Of a stretch of DNA of 64,000 nucleotides, positions 43,280-56,330 are shown in pieces. The translations under genes and the position numbers were made by a program. Under the pieces are notes generated by a model. That model saw only the letters and a list, made by a program, of their open reading frames with translations. It was not told the origin of the DNA and did not search any database. The DNA lies in the NCBI GenBank assembly GCA_963281155.1, contig CAUJLY010000001.1:7750001-7814000 (forward strand), in the 5' to 3' direction. This stretch comes from Rhabditophanes sp. KR3021 (lineage: Eukaryota; Nematoda; Chromadorea; Rhabditida; Alloionematidae). Every line of letters starts with the position of its first letter. Within the stretch, counting starts at the first letter, position 1.

Positions 43280-44813
43280 ATGGTTAAAATGGATAGGAGA
43301 TATGATGGGCCTTTCGTTGATAGTCGGGCCAAGGTAATAGTCAGTACAGCTTTATTCGTCTTGCTTCTAATCGGATTATCATGTTGCAACTATTCCGGCC
43401 AAGGAATGCCACCAAAATTCGGAGATTACGAAGCTCAAAGACATTGGATGGAAGTGACTATTAATTTACCTCTACAAGAATGGTACATCTCTTCACCTTC
43501 AAATAACTTAACTTACTGGGGCTTGGATTATCCTCCCTTGACAGCTTATCATAGTTATGCAATGGGATTCATTGGAAATTTAATTAATACAAAATGGTTT
43601 GCTTTGCTTTCATCTCATGGAATCGAAGATCCTAATCTAAAAGTATTTATGCGTTTTACTGTCTTCCTGGCAATGTTATTTTACTTGAAAGGAGCTTATA
43701 ATTTTTTGGGTCAAACTAAATTAGTTGATATGAAGACTTTTTTGATTTGTGTCATGAGTCCGGGGCTTTTGTTGATTGATTGTGGACATTTTCAGTAAGT
43801 TACAAAATAAAGTAATATTATCTTGTTGTTTTAGATACAATTCAATAGCACTAGGGTTGATGTTATACTCCGTCACCTTTCTTCAAAGTAGAACCTTCAT
43901 CGCCGCAATCACCTGTTTTGTATTCGCACTTAATTTCAAACAAATTTCTCTATACTTTGCTTTGCCGATGTTTGTGTATTTGTTGAGGAAATGTATGAAA
44001 TGCACGGATGCAGGGAAACTGAAATGGCAAAGATCTTTTATAATGTTAGTAGAAGTCGGAAGTGTAACAATAGCAGCTTTTTTGTTTGTGTGGATGCCTT
44101 TTATAGCGCACTTTGATTTGGAATTATTAACAAATATATCAAAGAGAATCTTTCCGGTTGAAAGAGGACTATTTGAGGATAAGGTTTCTACCTTTTGGTG
44201 TGTCTTGTCAATTGGCATTAAGGTCAAGAATATATTTAGTGGAGCTTCGATGATAAGAATATGCAGTATCAGTGTTTTAGGTGCTTCATGTCCTTCTTTG
44301 TACATGTTATGGAAAAAGCCTAGTAATTTCAACTTTTACAGGTCCCTTTTTACAACCTCAATGGCTTTCTTTTTATTCTCATTCCATGTCCATGAAAAAA
44401 CTATTCTATTCCCTGCCCTGGCAATGCTTTTAATGGCTCCTAACGACAAGACATTAGCAGCCTCATTCAATGTGATATCTGCTTTGACTTTGTATCCTCT
44501 ACTAGTAGTGGACCAAATCCCTGAATCCCTATTCTTGATCTTAGCTTATGCTTATGCAACTCTCTCCTCAGGTGAAACTGTCCTGAAAGTGCCCCGTGTC
44601 TTTTATCACAAACTTTCCATAACAGTCGGCTTTGCTATATGTCTCTGCCATCTATTCGCGCCGATCCCTCCTGCATACCCATACTTTTGGCAACTCATTA
44701 TGGCTATTTACGGCTTTCTTAATTTCTTTGCTTTTTATGTGATGATGAATTTTGTGGATGAAGATAATGTTATTGAAAATGACAGAAATATAAGGAAACT
44801 TAAACAATTTTAA
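43280..44813 (+). CDS. ALG6: Dolichyl-P-Glc:Man9GlcNAc2-PP-dolichol glucosyltransferase
   Basis: Two exons (43280-43794 and 43835-44813) encode 497 residues with many hydrophobic spans. ALG6 adds the first glucose to the lipid-linked N-glycan precursor in the ER lumen. Near the N-terminus GDYEAQRHWMEVTINLPLQE and NLTYWGLDYPPLTAYHSY are hallmark motifs, and the acidic GDYEAQRHW in the first luminal loop is the signature of this glucosyltransferase. The splice falls in LLIDCGHFQ/YNSIALGL, another conserved block. ALG8, the paralogue, differs in the first loop, so ALG6 is preferred. Length fits (human about 507). The start uses the ATG two codons before KMDRRYDG. Confidence 0.95.
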
Positions 44814-44849
44814 ACTTTTGTATTCTTGTTTTCTTGTTTCTTTTTTGAA

Positions 44850-45480
44850 TGATAAATTTTGTTAAAGATACTACTTTTCATTTGTTTAAATTAAAATATT
44901 GTTTGGATTATCTTTTGTTAAATAAGGTATTCTTTTATTTTATTTTGATCCAAATGATTAACTGTTTTATTATCCAAGGATTTTTAAGGACAAAAGCTTC
45001 GATTAAACCTTAAGTAGTATAAGATTTCAGAAGTTAATTGATATTTTTTATTTAACTCCTACCAAGTTTCATCTTCCGAAGCATTAGTTACGGCAAAAGA
45101 CTACCCAACACCTAATCCCGAATATAACGAATCTGATGAAAAAAAGAGAATAAGAAATGATTTAAGGGATGAATACAATGGACTTACATCAAAGAAAAAA
45201 CTCCTTATGAAGAAATTGCAAAACAAATGACTAAATCCAAAGCTGACATCTTCTATACTATTACATCCGAGGAACAAGTAAGATTATTTAATGAATACAA
45301 AAATGATAAACGAGAATACAGAAGCGACTCAGTCTATAGAAATATTCATTTATGAAAGTCTTTGGCAAAAAACCTTTGAACCATTTCCAAATATTCAAAA
45401 GAACAGAGATTTGGTGACACCTATGATACACTCCCATGGTGCTTGCTTAGAAATTCATTAAAATGCGTTGTTTTAATGTT
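44850..45480 (+). pseudogene. Decayed partial duplicate of the hmg-5/TFAM gene
   Basis: Sequence at 44964 (gttttattatccaagga) repeats that at 45761 in the intact gene, including most of the presequence exon. The start ATG has become TTAA. Further on, coding-like fragments in different frames (LRDEYNGLTSKKK, then ADIFYTITSEEQVRLFNEYK) match the intact gene's first HMG box (LGHKYNALTPQQK, ALPSEEQARLIESQK). Upstream non-coding DNA is also alike (attttgttaaagata against ctttgttaaggaac). The copy is frameshifted and closed by stops, so it is a pseudogene from a local tandem duplication of about 600 bp. Confidence 0.8.
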
Positions 45481-45753
45481 GTCGTCGTTTATTTTATTTA
45501 AATAAAAAGGTTGCTTCACTTATTGACACATTCAAATACTTAAATGAAACACCAATTTTAAACTTTATTTAAAAAGTTAATGTACTTCATCCAACATTGA
45601 CACGAAAATAGTTTAAATTGCTGTTTGTAAATAACAAACTTTGTTAAGGAACGTCCTTCCATTTGTAAGAGTTTAAATCACGTCGAAACTAATTCTGACT
45701 CGCATTTATTTTAAACAAGTTATTGTCATAAGTTACTACATTTAATTGCAAAA

Positions 45754-46472
45754 ATGAACCGTTTTATTATCCAAGGATTGTTAAACTCAAAAGCTTTGAT
45801 TAAACCGTACGTTGTCTCTTAGTTAACATTTCAATCATCACATTTATATATTAATTTAGTTTGTCATGTGGTACTCAGATCGCATCGTACTCAACTGAAG
45901 CAACAACTAAACTTTCCCAGCCCAGAATCAAAAATTATGGGAAAGTATCATCGTATGGAGCATTCCTCAAAGAAAATGTCACAAAAGGTTCGATGGGTGG
46001 GGATGTCAGAAAAACAGTCCAAGAATTAGGCCACAAATACAATGCACTCACTCCACAACAGAAAGCTGATTTTAAAGTAAAGGCTGAAAAATGGAGTGAA
46101 GCCAGAGCTGAAGCTTTCCATGCTCTACCATCTGAGGAACAAGCCAGATTAATTGAGAGTCAAAAACAACACCGTGCTGCTCTCAGGGAAAAACGTTTGA
46201 AGGCTGAATCTAGGGAAGAACATAAAGAAATGATCAAAGTTATTGGGAAAAAACCTATGACTAGTTTCCAAATTTTCTTTACTGAATATGTTCAAAAGCA
46301 TAAGATGGAAAACTTGCCTATGTCTGAACAGATGAAGGCGGCTGGAATGGAGTTTGGAAAGCTTGAGGATAGTGTCAAGGATGAATTGAGAAATAGAAAT
46401 AAAGATGTTTTGTCCAAGTGGATTAAGGCTAAAAAGGAGTATTTGGCTAAGTTGAATAATGTACAACAATAG
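45754..46472 (+). CDS. hmg-5: Mitochondrial transcription factor A-like HMG-box protein
   Basis: Two exons (45754-45806 and 45860-46472) with a 53-bp intron encode 221 residues. The N-terminus MNRFIIQGLLNSKALIKP is a mitochondrial presequence. Two HMG-box-like units follow: YGKVSSYGAFLKENVTKGS...KWSEARAEAF and KKPMTSFQIFFTEYVQKHK...KSKWIKAKKEYLAKL. This arrangement matches TFAM (nematode HMG-5), which packages and transcribes mitochondrial DNA. It lies next to its own decayed copy. AATAAA at 46562-46567. Confidence 0.88.
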
Positions 46473-47003
46473 GCATTTAGCTAAGTTGAAGAATGTCCAA
46501 GAAGGAGCATTTGTTTTCATTTTATTATACCTCGAATTTGACTTGTAGTGTCTTTCATTCAAATAAAAGTAATTGTATCTTGTAAACACTTCTTAAAATG
46601 CAATACACCATTTGATTTTAAAATTTATTTCACAAATATACAAATTAAAAAATGTAAAATGAATCCACAAAATGATCTATATGTATTATGCATTTATATT
46701 AACATATTATATATTCAGCAATAAAAAATGATCTAATAAAGAAGTAAATATAAGGCACCTAGTTGTGTCTACAGTGGGAAGAAAACAAACAATATAGGTA
46801 TGTTAAATTTGAAAGAAATAAGTTTTTGTTTGATTCTAATAATAGGGTTATGAAGTATGATGAGGAGATGAAGAAAAGATAGGTCATAATAAATATGGAT
46901 AGATATATATTAAAAAGGGAAAAGAGCTGGCAACACCGTTTTAGTAAAAGGCTGATGATGATGATTTAATGACAAATTAAAGAGAACTAAATAGTTTTCT
47001 GCT
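46473..47003. other. Convergent intergenic region
   Basis: It contains 3' ends of the plus-strand hmg-5 and the minus-strand SRF gene. No gene seen. Confidence 0.5.
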
Positions 47004-48988
47004 TTACATTCCTCCGTTTGAATCTCCATGTCCAGACGATTGGTTGAGGACAGCTGCAGCTAGGAGGGAGTTGAAGTTTAGTGAATTCATGTTGTTGTTT
47101 CCGAACAAGGCGCTTAGCATGTTGTTGTGTGATGAATTTGCTGAAGTGTCGTTTTCATTTGACAAACTTTGGTTGGAAGATGTTAATAGAGAATGGAGGA
47201 GAGTTGGAAGGAGCGAGTCGATGGCGTTGTTGGAGGAGGAGTTGGAGTGGGTGTTGTGGGATTGATTTGCTGCTCCGATTAAGGAGTTGAGGGCGTTTTG
47301 GTTGATGATGTTCTTGCCATTGGAAGTGGTGACACTTCTTTTTGCCGCTTTCATGCCATTTGACTTGGACACGGGGCCCTTTTTTGTGAAAGCATTGCTT
47401 AGAATTTCTTGCACGTTTTTGCCGTTGCTTTTCTTTTCCGAGTCCGCGTTGTCGTAGTAGAGGAGAGATGATGAGGGCTCGGGACCGTCGCCGGAATCTG
47501 AATCGTCGCCTGAATCAAAATCGGCTTCTGTGCAACTTGTCATTGTTAAATTTGAGTGGTTTGTCAATGCCGGGAGAGCCATCTAAAGTCAATCTATTAA
47601 TATGGCTCTTTTAAAACACTTTTATTTATTAAAGAATGTATTTCAACTCTTAATTATTAACGAATATTCCAAACAGTTAATATAAATTTGTATCAAGTGA
47701 AAATTGCTCGAAAAGTTCCAATATTTCAAATAGTTTACACTTATTTACATTAACTAAAAAATGCGCAAAAAGTTTGAATATTCCAAATATCTTCGAGTCT
47801 ATTTACATTAAATAACAAAGCTAAAAAAGTTTGAATATTTAAAACAGGTATTTTTATTTGCATGGACCCCTCAATTTTACTAACCTAATATCACTTTTAC
47901 TATCATCTTTCCTATATCAATCCCCGTTCTCTTTTAAAAAATAACAAAATATGATATTTATTTATATCACATCGCTAAAAGTACTTTGAAGTTTTGAGTC
48001 AAAAAAGATTTGTGACATAAAAGAACAGGACACCGATAAACAATAAGTTGGCTCTTTTGATAAAAAAGTCAGACAAAACTTTGTTATACCTATTATTCAA
48101 TAACTAATTACCTTTAGGTGTGCAATTTGTTATAGTCGTAATGAAAGTTTAAGGAGATAACATGTTAGGAGATCAAAAGAAAAAAGTTCTCTTTAACTAG
48201 TACGACACATCGCTTCGTACTATCAAATATTGCAGACAGTCAGATAAATTCAAACAAAATGTGTTCACTTAAATGGGAGTTGTGGTGGTGTTATAGAGAG
48301 GCATGCACAGAAATATAGATCTACATATCATTTATTCAATGCACTTTATAAACGTTCCACAAAGAAGGAAAGGGTACGGTAAATTATGATACTAGAATAT
48401 ATATTTAACAAAAATGCAAACATACCGTCTCTGAATCATGAAACTTCCTTTTTCGTGCACTTCCACCTACACTACCCATTGGTGGTTCAAATGTGAATTC
48501 AGTCTTACAACTAGAAGCATCTTCCACTTTATCTAAAACGTTAAGACATCATTTGATGAAACTAGAAACGTACCATCTGGTGTATTGAGACAAGTTTGGA
48601 TTAAATTTCTTCCTTGATCTGAACTGATCATCGGCTTTAATTTTGAAGTTGCGAATGTATAAACATGGCCAGTTTCGGAGGCTACCAGGAGCATAACTTG
48701 AGTTCCTGTTAATGTTGATAATTCGAAGGCCTTTTTCATGATGCCAGTCTTACGTTTCGAGAAAGTTGTGTATCGTCTCAGTTTATTGCCAATGTATTCC
48801 ATCTTGATCTTGACGCGGCCTTTGGTTTTCTTCCCATTTGGAAGGAGACCGCCATTAGCTACGGATGAAGTCTCGAGGGAAGCTGCTAGGTCCACTGCTG
48901 TCCCGAATAATGAGTTTAAGAGAGGGTCTGTAGAGGAGGGTGAGTCACATAGTGGTGAGGATTCTTTAGATGGAGAAGAGGATGCCAT
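47004..48988 (-). CDS. unc-120: Serum response factor-type MADS-box transcription factor
   Basis: Three exons (48988-48574, 48532-48426, 47582-47004) encode 366 residues. The MADS box is near-canonical for SRF: GRVKIKMEYIGNKLRRYTTF, SKRKTGIMKKAFELSTLTGT, VMLLVASETGHVYTFATSKL. SRF binds CArG boxes and drives muscle genes (UNC-120 in C. elegans). The SRF-specific extension follows (PMISSDQGRNLIQTCLNTPDG). The large C-terminal exon is Ser/Asn-rich and acidic, as expected of an activation domain. The second intron is long (about 840 bp). An acceptor (tatttcag) lies just before the ATG. No gene is recognised in the 8 kb upstream. MEF2 is excluded by the SRF-type extension. Confidence 0.92.
47583..48425. 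other. Second intron of unc-120/SRF
   Basis: It is far longer than other introns here (about 840 bp). It is AT-rich with recurring aaaagtttgaatattt-type blocks (near 47710, 47770, 47828). It may hold regulatory sequence; no nested gene was seen. Confidence 0.6.
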
Positions 48989-51900
48989 ATTTGATCTGAA
49001 ATACTCAACTTTAGTCCCAATCTTCGAATAAACAATACTAATACGACATCAGTACAAAAATAGTAATACGACATTAATACAAAACAATATACAATATCAA
49101 CACCAAAACGAATCAACCGCCAAAACAACCAAATACGCGTACTGAACAATACACCACATATCTACTCTCAAGATACAACCCCAAATATCACCATTAAACT
49201 CAATTTAATATAAAATTCCTACCATTATATAATACAACCAAAACCAGACGACTTCTCCAACCGAATAAACCAACTACTAAAGTCTCCCTAACTTTACACA
49301 GAACAAAAAACATCAGAGGGACATAAAATAAAATTGGACTCAAATAAAGAACAACTTTCTTGCCTTTTAAAAGATGTTCAGCCTACCTTCATAAAAGGAC
49401 CAACATAAATCACCTTCAAATGACTTACATAAGGAAATAACGAGTCAATGATAACAATAATTAGAAAGACCATAACTTTTTGATGTCTCAAATTAGTTCA
49501 TAATAATGGGAATAATATGTTGTACATGGTTGACATAACTATCTAAGACAAATTGCCTTGATCGAAACCGAACATCCTTTGGTTATGGGCTTGGTGAGGT
49601 GGCCTTGTTTATTAAAAAAAAGCTAATTAAAAGGAAATATATACTTTTTATGGATTGGCAGAGGGTTATTTGGAACTATTAAAGGAACTTCATTTGGAAG
49701 ACAGAATCTTTCGTGTCAAACCACAATTCGATACCCATTTATATCAATCGAAATATAATAAAAAAAGATGGTTGGGAATTTAAGAGGGAGGAGGAGGTGC
49801 TTTGTGGGGTATGCAAGGAAGTTTTTGCATGAATGAATCTCATTCTAAGTAAGAAGTACTTACTTTACTACTATTTTGAAGGCACGAACTCTTCTTTTGC
49901 ACAATATGACATCTAATTTGTACTGCTCTTATAAAAAAGGTAGCTGGGAATTTTGATGGTAGATTGAGAATTGGTCAAATAAATGACGAGCATTGCATGC
50001 CTTTGCCCACTTCTAATGTAATTAGGGAAAAAATATCATCTTTAACTTTTTTATAAAAAGAGTGTATGTGTAAAGGTATATGTAGTTAATTTGATAGTTT
50101 GTCAAAGGCGAATAAACTTTTTACCAGTAAATTTGAATAAACTTACTAAGATATAGATAGATTGAAGTAATAATAGTAGTAATATACTTATTTAATGTAA
50201 AACAAAAAGGGAAAATACATATATCTATGCATATTTTTGATTTGATATAGATGGGGATGGGAGGATAATATGGTTGGTTGATGATGATATCATTTAAACA
50301 AAAATATATATAATAACATAGCTCAAAAAATTCCTTTAACTTGCCTCAACACTACTATTAAGATGATGATGATATGCATATATATTATATCTTTATCCTT
50401 TTTCTTTTTAAATTTTAGATCTACACACACTAAAATAAAGTAGTAGTATATAAAGGAATGATGATTTCGCTGATGGTCCAAGGAAGACAAGTATATGTGA
50501 GGATATGGGAGCTTATAAAAAAAGGAGTTGGCAAAAGGTGGTGTATGTATGTTTGGGAAAAGTTATTTGGAGGTGATATTGAAGATATGACATAGACAGC
50601 CATACCCCAAGAGTATGTGATGATCCTCGTCTTGAGATGCTTATACTACAACATTCTTCTATAGAAAGCTTTCAAAATATTAAATATAGCGATGATTATA
50701 TAACCATCACATCTCTTAAAAGTAATCCAAATAATAATAATATCAAAAGAAGACAACACTACCACCACCCCCTATAACCTTTTTCACTTTTGAGAAGTTA
50801 GTGGCCATATTTACAATTAGATGAATATATCTTATTTTGTTGTATAATGGATAGTGCAATCATTTTTATATCATTCTATTTCGTTCTATTTTTTAGAGAC
50901 ATTACAACGAGTCTCCTTTAAAATTACATTCATTCATAAAATAAATAAATGATAAATAACAAATCGGATAAAGATGGCGTTTCCAACTTGATGATGCCAC
51001 CAAAAATGAAACCGAATCTAAAAAATCAGTAAATATGACAGAAAGATATAAGCTAGTAAATATTTTGGCAATCACCACATCATTACAGTATATCTCTATC
51101 TACATATATTGATAAAAACCCCCAAAACAGAGCCCAACTCAATTTCTAAATATAAGTTACTTTCAAAAAGATATATATAAATATATCCTTAAGCTTACTC
51201 TATACCTCACACAAACTACCATACACACACACCAACTTAAACAACCCAACCCCAAGATGACAGTTGTTATTTTGATCGTAAAAGAACATATCTTAGTCGA
51301 AATCAACATGATGTACCACCATTCTAAAATATAAATTTAGTGAGGTGGTGCTTTGTTATGGCCAGAGGTGTAATATATGGAGAGGTAATTGAGAGCAGAA
51401 GAACGAAATGTTACCTCTATAACTGCCTTTGTCTCTTCAAATTATAGATCTAATTATATTTAAGGGGCCAAAGAAGACAATTAGATATTTTTGTTACAAC
51501 ACACGGCATTTGGAGTTGATTAGTATTAAGTAGTGGATGTAGTATAAAATATATATAAGTAGACAAAAAGATAAATAAATTTAAAGGATGGTAGTTAGTA
51601 GTTAGTTGGTTGTAAAAGGCAATTCCTTCCTCTCTTCATCAAATAAATTTACGTAGGAGGCAAATAGTGTGATGTTATGAAAAGTGATATATAGGGTGTC
51701 GCTATTTAAAGTTTAATGTACCCTTTTCTAAGGAAGCTATAAGTTAAGGTATCTTATATGTGTGATTGATATGCCTAATTTCAATAAATATCTCTGGTTT
51801 AGGAAAGGATCAAAGCTTTCAATTATACATCTGGCAAAGGCAATTGCATTAACATTCCTTTAGCGGAACTTTGGCAGTTTAATATATGGGAGAGGAATAT

Positions 51901-53323
51901 GATTCTAGTGTAATAATGACCATACTTTTTTAAATTTTTATTGGTGGTGTTTTATAGAAAAAAGAAAACTTAAGTCAAATTAATATATATGGGCCTTTGT
52001 TTAGTTTAACAAATACTTTTGAAAAAAGGCTTTTAGATGGCGGCGATTGTCAAAAAAGTATAACTAAACAAAGGTAAATGTAATTATTATCAAAAAGTTG
52101 TCCACTAAAAGGAATGATAAAAAAGATGGAATATGATATGAATAAATATAATTTCCAAATTAGTTATCAGTACTTCGATTTTATTAAAGCATCATATATT
52201 TATTAAGTTAACTCTAAATGATAGACCTGGCTCCTAACTTTAAATAATAATTATTAAAAGGTAAAGAGAATATATGATAGGTTTGTTCCTTTGAAGTAAG
52301 CAAATGTTAAAATGATTTATGCGCAATTAGTGTGGTGGTCTATACTTATTTAGACGTAGTGTTGCTAATTTTTGGAAGAAGTGCAAAATTCGCTCATCAA
52401 ATCTCACGAATCACGTAACTTTGGGTGAAATTGGTTTTGTGTACACACTCCTATTACGATATCTAACCTCTATTGAATGTATGTATATCAAATATATCAT
52501 CTAATTGTATATATAAAGAGATGTGTTCAGTAATAGTAAGAAGAAGCGGTCCAGCAGCACCTACTTACTGTTTCGGGAGAGACCTTCTTTGTAGTGAGGT
52601 ATATATAGTTGAATAATAATATGGTGGGTGATGATTAGTGGCTGTAAATATGAAAGAGACAAAATAAAGATTTTGTGGGCTTCTTGTGTGAGGTGTTGTG
52701 TCCTTTACCAGGGCCCCGTAACAAGTCAAAATGAAATATTTTTGAGTTAGCTTGAACACATATACCTATTATATATTAGTATATTATTGTATATGTATTA
52801 AATTGTATATTATCAGAAGGTGTCTCCTACAAAATAAACGACACTAACACTCTTTTTACACTAGGTTCTAAATAAAGAAGTCTCGTCTTCTGCATCTTTG
52901 GGCCATAAGTTGGAGGGGAGAGGCGAGGACTTTAATTTAAAGGAGCGATCAGGCCTAGAGTATGTGTGATGTTCTCCCGTTTGTATGTGTATATATTCGA
53001 GTGTAGTATTATGAGTTGGGTGGTACTACCTTTTTGCGAAACTCACATCTTTAGGATAAAAGATTTGATGTACATAGACAAGTCTTCAACACTTTTTGAT
53101 TTGAAACTAAGAAAAAGGGGTTCTGAGATACGCAATATAGTAGCAAGATATATTATATATCATATTTTGGTGGTTACTTACGTGTGGGACCAGTCAAAAA
53201 GAAGATGGGACACTTTGGTTGTTTTGTTTGCTGGATATATTTTTATATGTGTACATTTTTGTTTAACTTTTTCAAGGAATGTAGTGATCTTAGTGTTTCA
53301 ATGAATTAATTAAGCTTCAAAGT

Positions 53324-53401
53324 TGTTGCAAACAAATGAAGTCGGTGGAAACAAATGAAGTCAGTGGAAATAAATGAAGTCAGTGGAAATAAATGAAGTT
53401 C
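53324..53401. repeat. 19-bp tandem repeat, four copies
   Basis: The unit aaacaaatgaagtcagtgg occurs four times with small changes (aaacaaatgaagtcggtgg, aaataaatgaagtcagtgg), period 19 bp. Confidence 0.8.
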
Positions 53402-55740
53402 AATGGGTGGTGGAAATGTTAATTTATTTTGGTACAATAATTACTTAGGAATTAAGGCAGTATATTAGTCAAAAATAGATATTCATTAAAAAGGGATATT
53501 GAGGAAAATATAGCAATATCGTAGTACAAGAGGTGATACCTCAAAGATCGCTTAACTGCAACTATAGACAAACAAAAATGTGAAGATCCAGCATGATTAC
53601 ACATCATATCATATGGAGACATCAGTTCGGTAAGGAATAAAAGATACTGATGATATTTAGAGATTGTTTGGGCTACTGGTATTGAAAAGTTTTTTATTTT
53701 ACCATTCCATTCTATATTTAAAAGTAAGACACACACTCAGTTGATTGTTATGGTTAGAAGGGGTGTTTTTTAACCATATAAAATGTGAACAGATATATCC
53801 TTTTTGCTTTAAGTGAAGGTAAGGACAGGCTTCTAGTGTTGACTTAATAAATGTGATTTTAAGGAAAAAGTTAAGTAAAAGAAAAGAATGTTTTAAGGAA
53901 AAAGGTAGGTTGACTCCTTATATTTAAGGAGTAGTTGGGTGTAAGTTGGTAAGTTACAGTCAGCTGATGGTGATATAATAATGGGTGGCTGTGTGTGCAT
54001 AAATTGAATCTCAAACACTGTATACCTTTTATAAAAAGGTAGCCAAAAAATCACCAAAAGTGACTAATCGTACAAATGGAGGGAGGTTGATTTACCAAAA
54101 TGACATAACTCTTCATTAATGGTAGTGAAATGCAATTGTGATGGGAGCTGTTGCTGAACCTTTTTGTGACACTTTTATTACGTTTAATTAGAAACAAAGA
54201 GAACTAAAAATGTGAAGTATCAAGATGGTTGTTGTGTCTCTTTTAGATCAAAAAATAGAATATTGAATCGAATTAAATGAGTTAAATAAGTGTGTATAGA
54301 TGAAATATAATTAAAATACGCATATGATTGAGTTCAAATATAATAAAACTACATATATAATTTTGGGGAGTTTAATATGAAATTGAGGGGGTCAGATTTG
54401 TTGAAGATACCATTTGTTGAATATGTGTATTGAATGTGTTAAAATATTTGAAATTAGTTCAATTAATGAAATAAGATAATAAATATCTATAAAAGTAATA
54501 ACATTCAAAAGAAGTACTAAAAGCAGTACATAATTACACATTTTTCTAAAAATGCTAGCTTATGTTTGTTTCAAAATTGAGGACACTAGAACCAGCTTCA
54601 AATAGTGTTGTCTATTCTAAAATATACAATTTTTTAAGACGAATGCTTTTATGTAGTAGCAGGTTGATTTCGATTTTAAAAAGGTATTGTTCTTTAAGAT
54701 AAAGCTTTGTACGAAGATGACAGAAAAATGAAATTTGAAAGAAGTTGAAGACATGGTGAAAAGGTAAGAGTGTATGTATATGGGTGGGTGACAAAAACAT
54801 CAAATTACATAATAGGCAGGTCTGTTTTGGTTTAAATGTGTTGTTACTTTTACAGTTAAGAGTAAGAATGAAATGTGTATAGCAGAACCATTAAAGTTAA
54901 TTTAAAGTCAAATCAAGTTAAGATATGTGAGTGTCGATCATATAAGACATATAAGTTGTAAAAGTTTTCTGGTGGCAATTAATTACAAACAGATGAATTG
55001 CCTTAATAGATCAAGTTGAGGGAAAATATGTGTGCTTTTAATTGAGAACAAATAAGTCCTCCCAAAGAGCCTTGTCGGCTTATAATTTTACTTAAGAATA
55101 AACTGCAAATCTGTCTTAAAAATAGTATCGAAAATTTGTCTAAAAATGTTATCTCAAAAATGATCTCAGGGACAAGTTATCTTCTATTTTTTGTTGAAAT
55201 GAATATATGAGGACATCATCTCTATCTTGTAACAAAGAAACAATGAATGCATCTCAAAATGTGCAACTATTTATTTAACTCTTTAAAGCATTGCGATTTT
55301 ATTTTGGCAAAGTTTAATGAATCAAAAGGGTAGATTAGATAAATAAGATGGCTGTCCAAGTCATTTTGTCTCTTTATTTTGCCAATTTATAGGAGATGTT
55401 TATCATTAAAAAGCTTTTAAGGTAAATATCAAGATGGAAGATGTATTTTTATTGTGATCATGTACATTTAGTGCAACTTGGTACCATTACAAATATTTTT
55501 GATATTGAGATCAGATTAAAAATGTAATAATGCATAGGGGTATATGGCCAAAATGTGTGTATGTATATAGTATGTATATAAATAGAGATATCTTCTTGTA
55601 TAAGATGGTAGGTAAGATAGATTGTGGCTACTACGCTAATATTATATTTATAAAGATATCTATATAGATATTTATGAATAAAAGTGTATGTCTGAAAATA
55701 AGAATCAGACAGAATTTATAGTAAATCACTTTATTTTCGA

Positions 55741-55786
55741 CAGAATCAAAATGTATAAAGATAGAATCAAAAATGTATAAAGAAGT
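55741..55786. repeat. Short direct repeat
   Basis: The motif agaatcaaaatgtataaag occurs twice in succession (the second copy has one extra A). Confidence 0.7.
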
Positions 55787-56279
55787 TATTACGTATGCAT
55801 TTAGAGATATGATATTGTTGTTTGGATGCCACCTTTCATCCCAAAAATAACTGATTCACCATATCTTGAATTTTGAGGAGACTAAAAAAAGTTAAGTGGA
55901 AAGTTGACTCACAAGATTTAAGGTATCTTGTCCATATACCAAATGGTTTGAATTGTAATGGCAATAATGGAGGATATGAATGCTGTTATATTCTCGCCTA
56001 CTCAATAAAAGATAAAGATTTGTGTGTGTGGAGATGCTTTTAGCCCTTATATTAATGAATAAAAAGTGAGGTTATTTTACGTATACGTATGTTCTTAAAG
56101 TTGAGGGCGATTCTTATAAAATATACTAGAGAAATTTATGTAGCCATATGTGTTTACAGTATAAAAGAGTCCTTAAGGACAATATGACCATATATTTTAA
56201 GATTACCATATTTTTTAACACTCTCATATATTTCTTTTAGGATGGCCATAAATTTTGAGTAGCCAAATTTGTTATTACA

Positions 56280-56330
56280 TAACCACCATATTAAATTTGT
56301 CATACCACCATATTTAATTTGTTATACACA
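56280..56330. repeat. Short direct repeat
   Basis: Two adjacent copies of a roughly 23-bp unit with core accaccatattaaatttgt and accaccatatttaatttgt. Confidence 0.65.

Noticed and set aside
52966..53304. Longest open frame (112 codons) in the 8-kb gene-poor region
   Set aside because: No recognisable domain, no splice context, and composition follows the surrounding AT-rich DNA; likely chance.
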